A DNA stretch of 27,979 nucleotides from contig JAZQMO010000054.1 of assembly GCA_045543495.1 (NCBI GenBank), positions 1 through 27,979 of the forward strand. The letters are read 5' to 3'. The notes under the pieces are model-generated. The model did no database searches. It saw only the letters and a list, made by a program, of their open reading frames with translations, and was not told where the DNA came from. Numbering within the stretch: position 1 is the stretch's first letter; each line of letters begins with the position of its first letter. A program made the translations under genes and the position numbers. The DNA is from RGIG5579 sp045543495. GTDB lineage: Bacteria; Bacillota; Clostridia; Oscillospirales; SIG627. Below, in pieces: positions 14,908 to 22,580 of the stretch.

Positions 14908-16242
14908 TTACGGTGTGGCCAGAGTCCCTTGGTACAGGGTGATGCGGTCGCCCGTGTAGAGCTGCACCTGAAGCTGCACCTGATACAGGCCGTTTTCATA
15001 GGCCTTGAAGGGATTTCCGATCAGGGGAGTGGCAAGCTCCATTTCTCTGTGGTTCACATTGGCCACCCGAATGGGCTTCTGATACACCACGGTGCCCTCT
15101 CCGTTGAGAATGTTCAGGTACACATCGGCAATGGAATAATTGGCGGTGATCTTGGCCTTTTTCAGGTCGGCGGTGGTCACGCTCTCGCCCTCTAAATTCA
15201 CGGAGGCAGCGGCGGTCTCAATGGGGTCGGCGCCGAGGTACTCCGCAAAGGTGAAGGGCAGATAGCCCGATTGAAAGGCCTTTTGGAAGGTGTAGACGGC
15301 GTCCACACCGCCCTGCACCAAGATCTCGGAGCCGTCGGCCTGCTGTTTTGCCTTGTGCTTTTCCGCCTGATCCAAAATGGTGAAGCTGCTTTCCTCTCCG
15401 TTGATGGTGCCGTCGGCGTTATAGACCACCTTCACGTTTCCCGAGCACATCATCACGTGGCCCGAGGAGCTGTACCGCACCACGCCGTCGGCAGGTTGCA
15501 TGGCGGCGTAGGAGCGGAACATGGTCTGCTCCCCGTTTTCCTTGCAGATCTCGGTGGTGAGCTTTTTGGTGAAATCCTGCAGGTTTTTGTCGTAGGTATA
15601 AGGGCCTACGGGAAGAAAGCCCTTTCTTGGAACCATATATTGGGTCCAGGTATACTGCGCGGAGTTGATGACCCTGCCCCAGCCCTGATAGGCTCCCATG
15701 GAGCACTGATTGGCAAAATAGAGGGTCTCGCCCTCGGGGGTGGCCTTTTTCAGGTTCACCACCCCTGTTTCGGGATTGTAAAAATCCATCAGGCGGTATA
15801 CGGTGCCGCTGGAAATGTGACCGTAGGGCAGGCCGCCGTAGACGGTGCCCTTGGTGAGGCTTGTTTTATCTCCGTTGGTCTTTCTTTCGTAGACCAAAGA
15901 GGAATCGGGGATCCAGGCAAAGGTCTGACAGAAGCGGAAGAAGGAAACGGTCAATTCCCTTGCCTCGTCGGGGGTCATAGTTTCATTTGCCTTGGGAAAG
16001 GAATCCAGCTTTTCCCAGCTGAGCTTTTCCACAGCCACTCTCTTTGGCTCATAACTGCTGATAAACTGCTCAAGATAAGGCCGATCCGAGGCGGCCTGAT
16101 CCGTTTCGGCCTCGGTTTCGCCTTGGGTCAGGGACTCCTTTGTTCCTTCCTCCTCGGTGGTTCTTTGGATGGTAAGCCCTGCGGAGCAGGCAGACAGAAA
16201 GATGGTCAGAAAAGCAAGCAGGAGTGCGATCAGTTGCTTCAT
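14908..16242 (-). CDS. Paralog 2: predicted lipoprotein of the Cys/His-motif family
   Basis: The 444-aa product begins MKQLIALLLAFLTIFLSACS with lipobox LSAC at residues 16-19. A Thr/Glu-rich linker follows, then FFRFCQTFAWIPD, GTVYGGLPYGHISSGTVYR, FANQCSMGAYQGWGRVINSA, FLPVGPYTYDKN, ICKENGEQTMFRSYAAMQPADG and GHVMMCSGNVKVVYNADG, ending with a beta-rich tail YTGDRITLYQGTL. All key cysteines and the GHV histidine are kept. A GGAGG lies 6 bases before the start. No clear promoter is visible in the 78 bases upstream, which hold the paralog 1 terminator, so it may depend on read-through or an unseen promoter. Confidence 0.85.
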   Translation of the reverse strand: MKQLIALLLAFLTIFLSACSAGLTIQRTTEEEGTKESLTQGETEAETDQAASDRPYLEQFISSYEPKRVAVEKLSWEKLDSFPKANETMTPDEARELTVSFFRFCQTFAWIPDSSLVYERKTNGDKTSLTKGTVYGGLPYGHISSGTVYRLMDFYNPETGVVNLKKATPEGETLYFANQCSMGAYQGWGRVINSAQYTWTQYMVPRKGFLPVGPYTYDKNLQDFTKKLTTEICKENGEQTMFRSYAAMQPADGVVRYSSSGHVMMCSGNVKVVYNADGTINGEESSFTILDQAEKHKAKQQADGSEILVQGGVDAVYTFQKAFQSGYLPFTFAEYLGADPIETAAASVNLEGESVTTADLKKAKITANYSIADVYLNILNGEGTVVYQKPIRVANVNHREMELATPLIGNPFKAYENGLYQVQLQVQLYTGDRITLYQGTLATP

Positions 16243-16287
16243 AATATCCTCCCTAAAGATGGTTTGGAAAAAAGCGGATGAATCACA

Positions 16288-16317
16288 AAAAAAGACGGGA
16301 GAGCTCCCGTCTTTTCG
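16288..16317 (-). terminator. Terminator after paralog 1
   Basis: GACGGGAG (16294-16301) and CTCCCGTC (16304-16311) form an 8-bp stem. On the minus strand it is followed by seven T. It lies only a few bases past the stop of the gene at 16321-17613. Confidence 0.85.
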
Positions 16318-16320
16318 TGC

Positions 16321-17613
16321 TTATTTTACCAAGGTGCCCTCGTAAAGAGCAATGCGGTCGCCGGAATAAAGCTGAACATCCACCTTCACCTTGTGGGTGC
16401 CGTCAAGATAAGGCTTCAAGGCGCTGCCCATGATGGCGCTTCCGATCTCCTTTTCTCTTTCATAAACGCCGGTCACACGGATGGGCTTCTGCCAAACCTC
16501 TTCTCCTGCGGCGTTGAAGACGGTAACATATACATCGGCAATGGAATAGTTGGAGGAGATCACAGCCGTTCTCAAAACTTCGGGGGTGATGGTATCGCCC
16601 TCTAAATTGATGGAGGCGGTTGCGGTCTCAATGGGGTCGGTGCCGAGAAATTCCTTGAAGGTGAAGGGCAGGTAGCCGGATTTGTAGGCATTTGCAAAGG
16701 TCTGGGTGCGGTCAATGCCGCCCTGTACGGTGATCTTGCTTCCGTCGGACTGGGTGGTCTCACGGAAGGCCTGACCCTGATCGATCTTGGTAAAGGTGCT
16801 CTTTTCGCCGTTGATGGTGCCGTCGGCGTTATAGACGACATTGGGCTTGCCGGAACACATAATGACATGGCCCGCAGTGGTGTAATACACCAGCCCGTCG
16901 GCAGGCTGCATCGCCGCATAGGACCGGTACATCACCTGCTCGCCGTTTTCCTGACAGATCTGGGTGGTCTGATAATTTTCGCTGTAAGCGGAGATGGATT
17001 TATCGTAGGTATAAGGGCCAACGGGAATAAAGCCTCTTTTTTCCACCATGACCTGAGTCCAGGTGTACACAGGAGAGTTGATGACTCTTCCCCAGGCCTG
17101 ATAAGCGCCGAGAGAGCACTGGTTGGCAAAATACAGCGTCTCACCGCCGGGGCAGGCCTCCTTCATTTTGACCACGCCCGTTTCGGTGTTATACACCTCC
17201 ATCAGACGGTAGATGGTACCGGTGGAAACGCCGCCGTAGGGCAGGCCGCCGTATACGGTGCCCTTTTTCAGATCGGTGATGGCACCCTTGGCATTGCGCT
17301 GGAAGGAGAAATTCTGATCGGGAGTCCAGGCAAAGGACTGACAGAAGCGGAAGAAGGAAACGCAAAGCTCTCTTGCTTCCTCGGGGGTCATATTTTCATT
17401 GGCCTTGGGGAAGGCGTTGATCTTTTCCCAGCTGAGCTTATCGGTAAGGGTAGCTGTGGGAATAAATTCTTCTTCCTTTTCCTCGGACTCTTCCTTTTTG
17501 GTTTCGGCAATTTCTTTTGTCTCTTGTTCCTCGGTGGTGGCTTCAAGTCCCTGAGAGCAGGAGGCGAGAAGGAGAGAGCAAAGAGCCAAAAGCAGAGCAA
17601 GAATTCGTTTCAT
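16321..17613 (-). CDS. Paralog 1: predicted lipoprotein of the Cys/His-motif family
   Basis: The 430-aa product begins MKRILALLLALCSLLLASCS with lipobox LASC, so it is a predicted membrane-anchored surface protein. A Glu/Lys-rich linker (about residues 25-55) separates the anchor from the core: FFRFCQSFAWTPD, KGTVYGGLPYGGVSTGTIYR, FANQCSLGAYQAWGRVINS, FIPVGPYTYDKS, YAAMQPADGLV and AGHVIMCSGKPNVVYNADG. The C-terminus ends YSGDRIALYEGTLVK. The start at 17613 has AAGGAGA 7 bases upstream; a longer in-frame extension to 17658 would cross the -10 box. It is the first gene of the array, with its own promoter and terminator. Function unknown; a cell-wall or peptide hydrolase is one possibility. Confidence 0.86.
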   Translation of the reverse strand: MKRILALLLALCSLLLASCSQGLEATTEEQETKEIAETKKEESEEKEEEFIPTATLTDKLSWEKINAFPKANENMTPEEARELCVSFFRFCQSFAWTPDQNFSFQRNAKGAITDLKKGTVYGGLPYGGVSTGTIYRLMEVYNTETGVVKMKEACPGGETLYFANQCSLGAYQAWGRVINSPVYTWTQVMVEKRGFIPVGPYTYDKSISAYSENYQTTQICQENGEQVMYRSYAAMQPADGLVYYTTAGHVIMCSGKPNVVYNADGTINGEKSTFTKIDQGQAFRETTQSDGSKITVQGGIDRTQTFANAYKSGYLPFTFKEFLGTDPIETATASINLEGDTITPEVLRTAVISSNYSIADVYVTVFNAAGEEVWQKPIRVTGVYEREKEIGSAIMGSALKPYLDGTHKVKVDVQLYSGDRIALYEGTLVK

Positions 17614-17644
17614 TTCGGTTCTCCTTTGAAAAATCTTTAACGAA

Positions 17645-17673
17645 ATTATATCATTCATTCTTTTTTTTGTCTA
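17645..17673 (-). promoter_or_regulatory. Promoter of paralog 1
   Basis: On the minus strand TAGACA (17673-17668), a 17-base spacer and TATAAT (17650-17645) precede the gene by 31 bases. Confidence 0.8.
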
Positions 17674-17727
17674 TAAATTTTAGTGAAATTCACCATAAAA
17701 ATTTTTTATGGAGGAAAAAAGAAAATT

Positions 17728-17769
17728 TCCGCCCCGATACCTCCTGCAAAAGCGGTGTCGGAGCGGAAG
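17728..17769 (-). terminator. Long hairpin terminator after the beta-helix gene
   Basis: TTCCGCCCCGATACC (17728-17742) pairs with GGTGTCGGAGCGGAA (17755-17769) over 15 positions with one mismatch and one wobble. Reading leftward, it is followed by a T-rich stretch. It probably ends the beta-helix/MFS-remnant transcript. Confidence 0.7.
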
Positions 17770-17798
17770 GGATCTTATGAGAGGGGCGCAGATCGCCT

Positions 17799-18824
17799 TT
17801 ATGCCTCTTCCTCGGTTTTGATATAGGTGAAGGATTCGGGCAGAATATTCTCACCCGTTCTCAAATAGCAATCACGGATCTTCACGTTGGGGTTATTTTC
17901 CACGGTGATGAAGGGCATTTTGCCGAACATACAGTCGGTCATCATAAACAGACCCCCGTCCTTGACCGAGATCTTTTCTCCGCGGCCTAAATTGCAATCG
18001 GCAAAGTGGATGCCGCAGGAGTTTTCCACCACGATCTGAGAAAAGAAGATCTGACAGGCGGAAAAGACGTATCCGGGGTTGGAGCCGAGGATCTTGATGC
18101 CGATGCCTCGGTTGGAATCGGTGTGGTTGAAGGTACAGCCGACGGCAGAGCCGTGGGCGTTGTTGTTGGACTGCTTTTGGCTGTTGTCAATGAGAAAGCC
18201 CAGGGTGTTTCCGTCAAAGCTGCAGGCGGTGAACACATTGTTGCCGCCGTTGTTGATGCAGCCGTAAAGATTGCGGGTGCAGGTGACGTTGGTAAACTTG
18301 TGATACTCGCTGAAATGGGACAGATTGATGCCCGCACCGCAGGAGGAGATGCGAATGTTTGCGGCGCAGATGGAGGAATCAATGCCGTAGCCCGTATCGT
18401 GCCCCGTAATGCCGCCTCCGGAGAAGGAGTGGATCCGAAGGTTCTCCAAGATCTCCTTTCGGGGCGGGTTGCCCGAGTCCTTGGGGGTCACATTGCTCAG
18501 GTACAAAATGCCGTGGCGCTCGCCCACCTCGGTGGGGCGGGGCAGTACCGTTTCACTGCCCTGAAGGCATAAATTCTTCACACTGCAACAGGAGCCGAGG
18601 CGCACCGCCGCTCCCTTTTCCACCGCGGGATCCAAAATCACCACCGTGGGCTCTCCAAGCCCCATCAGGGCGGAGTGATCGGGCATGGTGACCCCCGTTA
18701 CATAATAGGTGCCCGAGCCGAGAAGGCAGGCCCCGTGCTTTGAAAGGCAGGCCTCGATCTCGGCACTGCGATCCGTTTTGTCCCCCGTGGGGGCAAGGTA
18801 AGGGCTTGTTTGATCCAAGTTCAT
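17799..18824 (-). CDS. Right-handed beta-helix (pectate-lyase-fold) protein
   Basis: The 341-aa product starts with TSPYLAPTGDKTDRSAEIEA and GSGTYYVTGVTMPDHSALMG, as in pectate-lyase-superfamily and tailspike-like proteins. It then runs through repeated short beta coils such as ENLRIHSFSGGGITG, NIRISSCGAGINLSH, FTNVTCTRNLYGCINNGG, FTACSFDGNTLGFLIDN and IHFADCNLGRG. There is no signal peptide or visible anchor, unusual for a presumed polysaccharide-acting fold, so either it works inside the cell on imported sugars or it leaves by another route. No catalytic residues could be assigned. Its ATG overlaps the stop of the upstream transporter remnant (ATGA), and its GGAGG ribosome site lies inside that frame, so the two are translationally linked. 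Confidence 0.8.
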   Translation of the reverse strand: MNLDQTSPYLAPTGDKTDRSAEIEACLSKHGACLLGSGTYYVTGVTMPDHSALMGLGEPTVVILDPAVEKGAAVRLGSCCSVKNLCLQGSETVLPRPTEVGERHGILYLSNVTPKDSGNPPRKEILENLRIHSFSGGGITGHDTGYGIDSSICAANIRISSCGAGINLSHFSEYHKFTNVTCTRNLYGCINNGGNNVFTACSFDGNTLGFLIDNSQKQSNNNAHGSAVGCTFNHTDSNRGIGIKILGSNPGYVFSACQIFFSQIVVENSCGIHFADCNLGRGEKISVKDGGLFMMTDCMFGKMPFITVENNPNVKIRDCYLRTGENILPESFTYIKTEEEA

Positions 18825-19219
18825 TTTGATTCCTCCGTTTTGGTTTTAGAAAATAGAATGTGATATAGGAATAACGCCGTCAGGGGGAACAGAGCCCCTG
18901 CCAGAATGCCCAGACGAAGCCCCGCTTCCTCGGGAACAAGAGGGGGCAGGAGCCCGTACACGAGAAAGCCTGCGCAGGCGATGAGGGGTATGCTCTTCAC
19001 CGCCTTTTCCATGGGCAGACGGTGGGAGAAAAAGGAAAAGATCAGGTCAATGATAAGTTGGGTGGTAAAATTCACGGCCACCAGAAGCCCCATCATGGAA
19101 AAGGAAAGGCCGTAAAGCTCCCGAAAGGTCAGAAACAGAACGGGAGACAGGCTCGCTACCACGGACATAGTCAGATTGCAGCTTCCCAAGGCCAATTTCA
19201 GTCGTTTGATCGGTTTTAT
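18821..19219 (-). pseudogene. MFS transporter remnant with internal deletion
   Basis: The frame encodes about 130 residues: the start of a major facilitator transporter (KRLKLALGSCNLTMS, PVLFLTFRELYGLSF, GLLVAVNFTTQLIIDLI, then GFLVYGLLPPLVPEE), followed at once by GLRLGILAGALFPLTALFLY and a charged tail typical of an MFS C-terminus. Full members have about 400 residues and 12 helices, so most of the protein is missing. A good ribosome site, TGAGG, is followed 5 bases later by ATA (19219-19217), where ATG would be expected; the first standard alternative is TTG at 19195 with no ribosome site. A strong promoter remains. I infer an in-frame internal deletion plus start decay, although translation may still feed the downstream beta-helix gene. 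Confidence 0.65.
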
Positions 19220-19248
19220 GTTTGCCTCAGATCGTAAAAGATAAGGCT

Positions 19249-19277
19249 ATTATACCGACCCTATGTGAAAAACACAA
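19249..19277 (-). promoter_or_regulatory. Promoter of the MFS remnant / beta-helix unit
   Basis: On the minus strand TTGTGT (19277-19272) and TATAAT (19254-19249) are 17 bases apart, 30 bases upstream of the presumed original start at 19219. It is divergent from the MBL gene promoter. Confidence 0.75.
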
Positions 19278-19297
19278 GAGCTGAGGGGAATTTTCCG

Positions 19298-19325
19298 TTG
19301 CATTTTTGCTCCTTTGGGGTATAAT
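19298..19325 (+). promoter_or_regulatory. Promoter of the MBL-fold gene
   Basis: TTGCAT (19298-19303) and TATAAT (19320-19325) are 16 bases apart and lie 24 bases before the start at 19350, giving a short leader with AAGGAG. Confidence 0.75.
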
Positions 19326-19349
19326 GGAAAAAAAGAAAAGGAGCAGGGT

Positions 19350-20123
19350 ATGGAAATTACGGCGTTGGTGGAAAACAGCTCGTCGGATCCTCGCTTCGGC
19401 TCGGAGCACGGGCTGAGCCTTTGGATCAAAATAGGCAAGGAAAATATTTTGTTTGATATGGGGCAGACTGCCCTCTTTGCGGAAAACGCCGCCCGCTTGG
19501 GGATCGGGCTTTCCGAGGCCACCCGAGCCGTTCTCTCTCACGGGCACTACGATCACGGGGGCGGATTGGCCACCTTTCTGAAACAGAACAAAGCGGCGCC
19601 CGTGTACCTTTCTCCCTTTGCCGCCGAGCCCCATTACAACGGGGAGAAACAGTTTATCGGGCTTTCTCCCGAGCTGTTGCAGGGGCCCCGCTTTCACCCC
19701 GTGGCAGAGGATACCCCTCTGTGTGAGGGGGCAAGGCTTTTGACCCTGCGGGATCTGGGCCCCTCTCCCCACGCTACGGCGGGCTTTTGGGCCGAGAAGG
19801 AGGGGAAAATGGTGCCCGACACCTTCGACCACGAGATCTATCTCCTTTTGGAGGAGGCGGGAAATAGAGTCCTTGTGAGCGGGTGCTCCCACCGAGGAGT
19901 CCTTCCCTTAATGGAGAAGCTTCGTCCCAATGTTTTCATCGGGGGCCTTCATTTTTCCAAATTCCCCTTGGATGAGGCTCTTCTCGCCCGAGGCCGCGCC
20001 CTTTCCCGATTTGATACGGAGTATTACGCCTGCCATTGCACGGGTCGGGAGCAATTAAGCTTCTTAAAGAGGGCCCTTCCCCGCCTTCATTCCCTGTCCT
20101 CGGGGGAGAGCATCACCCTGTAA
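19350..20123 (+). CDS. Metallo-beta-lactamase-fold hydrolase
   Basis: The 257-aa product has the MBL signature LSHGHYDHGGG with H64, H66, D68 and H69, plus FDMGQT upstream and the later histidine-bearing segments SGCSHRG, GGLHFSKF and ACHCTGREQ. This resembles the subgroup annotated as dihydropterin-ribofuranosylaminobenzene phosphate synthase-like MBL proteins, whose real substrates in bacteria are mostly unknown. The start at 19350 was chosen for the AAGGAG site; the frame is open further upstream but crosses the -10 box. It is a monocistronic gene with a divergent promoter and a strong terminator. Confidence 0.87.
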   Translation: MEITALVENSSSDPRFGSEHGLSLWIKIGKENILFDMGQTALFAENAARLGIGLSEATRAVLSHGHYDHGGGLATFLKQNKAAPVYLSPFAAEPHYNGEKQFIGLSPELLQGPRFHPVAEDTPLCEGARLLTLRDLGPSPHATAGFWAEKEGKMVPDTFDHEIYLLLEEAGNRVLVSGCSHRGVLPLMEKLRPNVFIGGLHFSKFPLDEALLARGRALSRFDTEYYACHCTGREQLSFLKRALPRLHSLSSGESITL

Positions 20124-20158
20124 AAAGGGGCTGCAAAAAAGCGCAGACCCCATAAAAC

Positions 20159-20198
20159 AAAAAGGATAGCAGATCCTTTGTTCTGCTATCCTTTTTTT
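20159..20198. terminator. Terminator after the MBL gene
   Basis: AAAAAGGATAGCAGA and TCTGCTATCCTTTTT form a 15-bp stem with an 8-base loop, followed by T. A second small GC-rich hairpin (GGGGCTGC / GCAGACCCC) lies just before it at about 20127-20150. Confidence 0.85.
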
Positions 20199-20219
20199 AA
20201 TGGTTTGGAAGCTTTTGAA

Positions 20220-20324
20220 AGGGGGAGACTTGGAGAAAATCTTTTTGTCAAAAAAGTTTTCCTTTACATCCTTTTTCTCCGATACAAAAGTTTCTTTGCC
20301 ACCTTTCTTTTCAAAGAAAGGGGG
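20220..20324. repeat. Intergenic inverted-repeat region after upp
   Basis: Two imperfect palindromes lie in tandem. The first, about 20232-20262, pairs GGAGAAAATCTTTTT with AAAAAAGTTTTCC. The second, 20299-20324, pairs CCACCTTTCTTT with AAAGAAAGGGGG with one mismatch and touches the upp stop codon. The second may serve as the upp terminator. The wording resembles dispersed intergenic repeats that I recall from gut Clostridia; the family name is unknown to me. Confidence 0.55.
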
Positions 20325-20966
20325 TTATTTGGTGCCGAAGAGGCGGTCGCCCGCATCTCCCAGGCCGGGGAGAATGTAGCCGTTTTCATTGAGACAGCGG
20401 TCCAATGTGGAAACGAAGATCTCCACATCAGGGTGCTTTTCTGCCACACGGGCTACCCCCTCGGGAGCGCCGATGATGGCCATAAACTTGATCTTCTTGC
20501 AGCCGCGCTGCTTCAAGCGATCAATGGCATCGCAGGCGGAGCCGCCCGTTGCCAGCATGGGATCCACCACCAAGACCAGCTTTTCCTCAATGCCGGCGGG
20601 AAGCTTGCAGTAGTATTCGCAGGGCTCCAGAGTCTCCTCGTTGCGGTACATTCCGATGTGACCCACACGGGCTGAGGGGAAGAGCACGTGAATTCCGTTC
20701 ACCATACCAAGCCCCGCACGGAGAATGGGAACGATGACGATGGCGTTGTCCTTCACCACCTCCTGCTCGCAGACCTCCAGAGGGGTCTTGACCTGACGCT
20801 TGGTGGTGGGAACGCCCTCCTTCAAGCACTCAAAGGTCATCAGGGTGGTGATCTCCTCAATGAGCTCACGAAACTCCTTCATACTGGTTTTTTCGTCACG
20901 GAGAATGGCGATCTTGTGCTTGATCAGGGGGTGATGAAATATGGTAACGTTGGAATAATCTTTCAT
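20325..20966 (-). CDS. upp: Uracil phosphoribosyltransferase
   Basis: The 213-aa product converts uracil and PRPP to UMP. It has the PRPP loop VLVVDPMLATGGSA (131-144), the VPILRAGLGMVNG segment and the C-terminal uracil-binding GDAGDRLFGT. The length is standard. It is second in an operon with the uracil permease gene, 15 bases downstream of its stop, so uptake and salvage are co-expressed. The ribosome site (AAAGGGC) is weaker than that of the permease gene. The product acts in the cytoplasm. Confidence 0.97.
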   Translation of the reverse strand: MKDYSNVTIFHHPLIKHKIAILRDEKTSMKEFRELIEEITTLMTFECLKEGVPTTKRQVKTPLEVCEQEVVKDNAIVIVPILRAGLGMVNGIHVLFPSARVGHIGMYRNEETLEPCEYYCKLPAGIEEKLVLVVDPMLATGGSACDAIDRLKQRGCKKIKFMAIIGAPEGVARVAEKHPDVEIFVSTLDRCLNENGYILPGLGDAGDRLFGTK

Positions 20967-20981
20967 GGCTTTGCCCTTTCT

Positions 20982-22439
20982 TTACTCTTTTTCCTTGCCC
21001 CAAGCGCTTTTTTCCACCTTGGTCAGAACAAAGTTTGTCACAATGCCGATGATCAGGGCCGTTGCAATGGAGGTGATGGTAATGGCTGCGCTGACACCGC
21101 CCTCTTCTGCGATGGCGTAGGGGATCTGAATGGAGAGCCCGCCGATGCCGGAAATGAGAATGGAGGCCACCACAAACAGGTTCTTACTTTCGTCCAGATC
21201 CAGATGGCGGAACATTCTCAGACCCGAAACGGCGATGAAGCCGTACAGGGTCAGGCAAACGCCGCCCATAACGCAGGAGGGAATGGTCTGCAGCAGCACC
21301 ATAATGGGGCTGACAAAGGACAGGAGGATACACATGACGGCGGTGGTGGTAATGGTGGCGATGGAGGCGTTTCCGGTGATGGCCACACAGCCCACGCTCT
21401 CGCCGTAGGTGGTGTTGGGGCAGATGCCGAATACGGTGCCGGCAATGGAGCCTACGCCGTCACCCAAAAGGGTGCGGGAAAGGCCGGGCTTTTCGATCAG
21501 GTCACGGCCGATGATGCTGGAAAGGTTCTTGTGGTCGGCAATGTGCTCCGCAAAGACCACCAGCGCCACGGGCAAAAAGGCAATGATGACCTCGGCAATG
21601 CCGCCTGCATCCAGCGCCTTGGCGGCGGGGTTGGCGGCCAGAATTTCAGGTGCCATATTGCCGCTTGTGATCTCCTTGACACCCTCCAAGAGAGCGATGT
21701 GAGGATAGTTGATGATGGAGGTGATGCCCTTGAAGGAGCCGTCTGCGGCGATGAAATTATTGACCACGGGGTCAAAGTTTACGATCTTGAGATAATCCAG
21801 ATCCAAAGCGTTTCCGATGAGGGTAAAGATCGCGGCCACCGCATAGCCTGCGATGATGCCGAGAATGAAGGGGATCAGGCGGGCCATTTTTACTTTCTTT
21901 TGGCTGGAGGCGATGATGATGACGAAAAAGGCCACCAGACCGCAGAAGAGAGCGGCCAGATTGTAGGAGCCGTAGTGAAGGGAGGAATTGGCCTTCACAA
22001 TGTCACCCATGGCGGCGCCTGCCAGAGAAAGACCGATGAGGGCCACGGTGGGGCCGATGATGACGGGGGGAAGGAGCTTATTGACCCAAGCGGTGCCGGT
22101 GAAGTGGATCACAACGGCAATGACCACGTAAACAAGGCCTGCCACCACGCTTCCCAGCACGATGCCGCAGTAGCCGTAGGCCACCGCAACGCCCAGGGAG
22201 CTTAAAAAGGCGAAGGAGGAGCCGAGAAAGACGGGGCTCTGAAATTTGGTGAAGAGCTGATAGACCAGAGTGCCGATACCGGCGCCGAAAATGGCGGCGG
22301 GGATCTGCGTGGGCAGACCGATGATGGTGGGCACCGCAATGGTGGCCGCCAGAATGGCCAAAAGCTGCTGCAGGGCAAAGATCAGCATTTGCCCGAATTT
22401 GGGTCTGTCGTGAATGTCAAAGATGAGTTTCTTGTTCAT
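20982..22439 (-). CDS. uraA: Uracil permease (NCS2 family)
   Basis: The 485-aa, very hydrophobic product matches nucleobase:cation symporter-2 transporters for uracil or xanthine. Family features include FALQQLLAILAATIAVP near the N-terminus, FGICPNTTYGESVGCVAITG and a string of about 12-14 membrane segments. Pairing with upp points to uracil. The start at 22439 follows AAGGAGG by 8 bases; a longer frame to 22493 crosses the -10 box and is rejected. No clear PyrR-type attenuator is visible in the short leader; only a small GAGAA-GTT-TTCTC hairpin is present. Confidence 0.95.
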   Translation of the reverse strand: MNKKLIFDIHDRPKFGQMLIFALQQLLAILAATIAVPTIIGLPTQIPAAIFGAGIGTLVYQLFTKFQSPVFLGSSFAFLSSLGVAVAYGYCGIVLGSVVAGLVYVVIAVVIHFTGTAWVNKLLPPVIIGPTVALIGLSLAGAAMGDIVKANSSLHYGSYNLAALFCGLVAFFVIIIASSQKKVKMARLIPFILGIIAGYAVAAIFTLIGNALDLDYLKIVNFDPVVNNFIAADGSFKGITSIINYPHIALLEGVKEITSGNMAPEILAANPAAKALDAGGIAEVIIAFLPVALVVFAEHIADHKNLSSIIGRDLIEKPGLSRTLLGDGVGSIAGTVFGICPNTTYGESVGCVAITGNASIATITTTAVMCILLSFVSPIMVLLQTIPSCVMGGVCLTLYGFIAVSGLRMFRHLDLDESKNLFVVASILISGIGGLSIQIPYAIAEEGGVSAAITITSIATALIIGIVTNFVLTKVEKSAWGKEKE

Positions 22440-22483
22440 GGGAAAGGCCTCCTTAAAAATTCCGAGAAAACTTCTCTTTTGGT

Positions 22484-22512
22484 ATTGTATCACACGTTAA
22501 CAGAAAATTCAA
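22484..22512 (-). promoter_or_regulatory. Promoter of uraA-upp
   Basis: On the minus strand TTGAAT (22512-22507), a 17-base spacer containing GTTAAC, and TACAAT (22489-22484) lie 44 bases before the uraA start. Confidence 0.75.
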
Positions 22513-22540
22513 ACTTTTTTGACATTTTTTTGAAAAAAAG

Positions 22541-22575
22541 AAGAAAAAACGCTCCTCGGAGCGTGTTTTCTTCTT
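22541..22575. terminator. Terminator after the DUF4838 gene
   Basis: CGCTCC-TC-GGAGCG (22550-22563), extended by AAGAAGAAAAAA and TTTTCTTCTTTTT arms, lies 6 bases past the DUF4838 stop and could work in either direction. Confidence 0.8.
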
Positions 22576-22580
22576 TTTGT

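Noticed and set aside
20688..22205. Long rightward open frame opposite upp-uraA, rich in Gly, His, Asp and Asn
   Set aside because: Composition is that of an antisense reading of a membrane-protein gene; upp and uraA are certain on the other strand.
22440..22480. PyrR attenuator or uracil-responsive riboswitch before uraA
   Set aside because: The leader is only about 40 bases and holds one weak hairpin; no terminator/antiterminator pair is visible.
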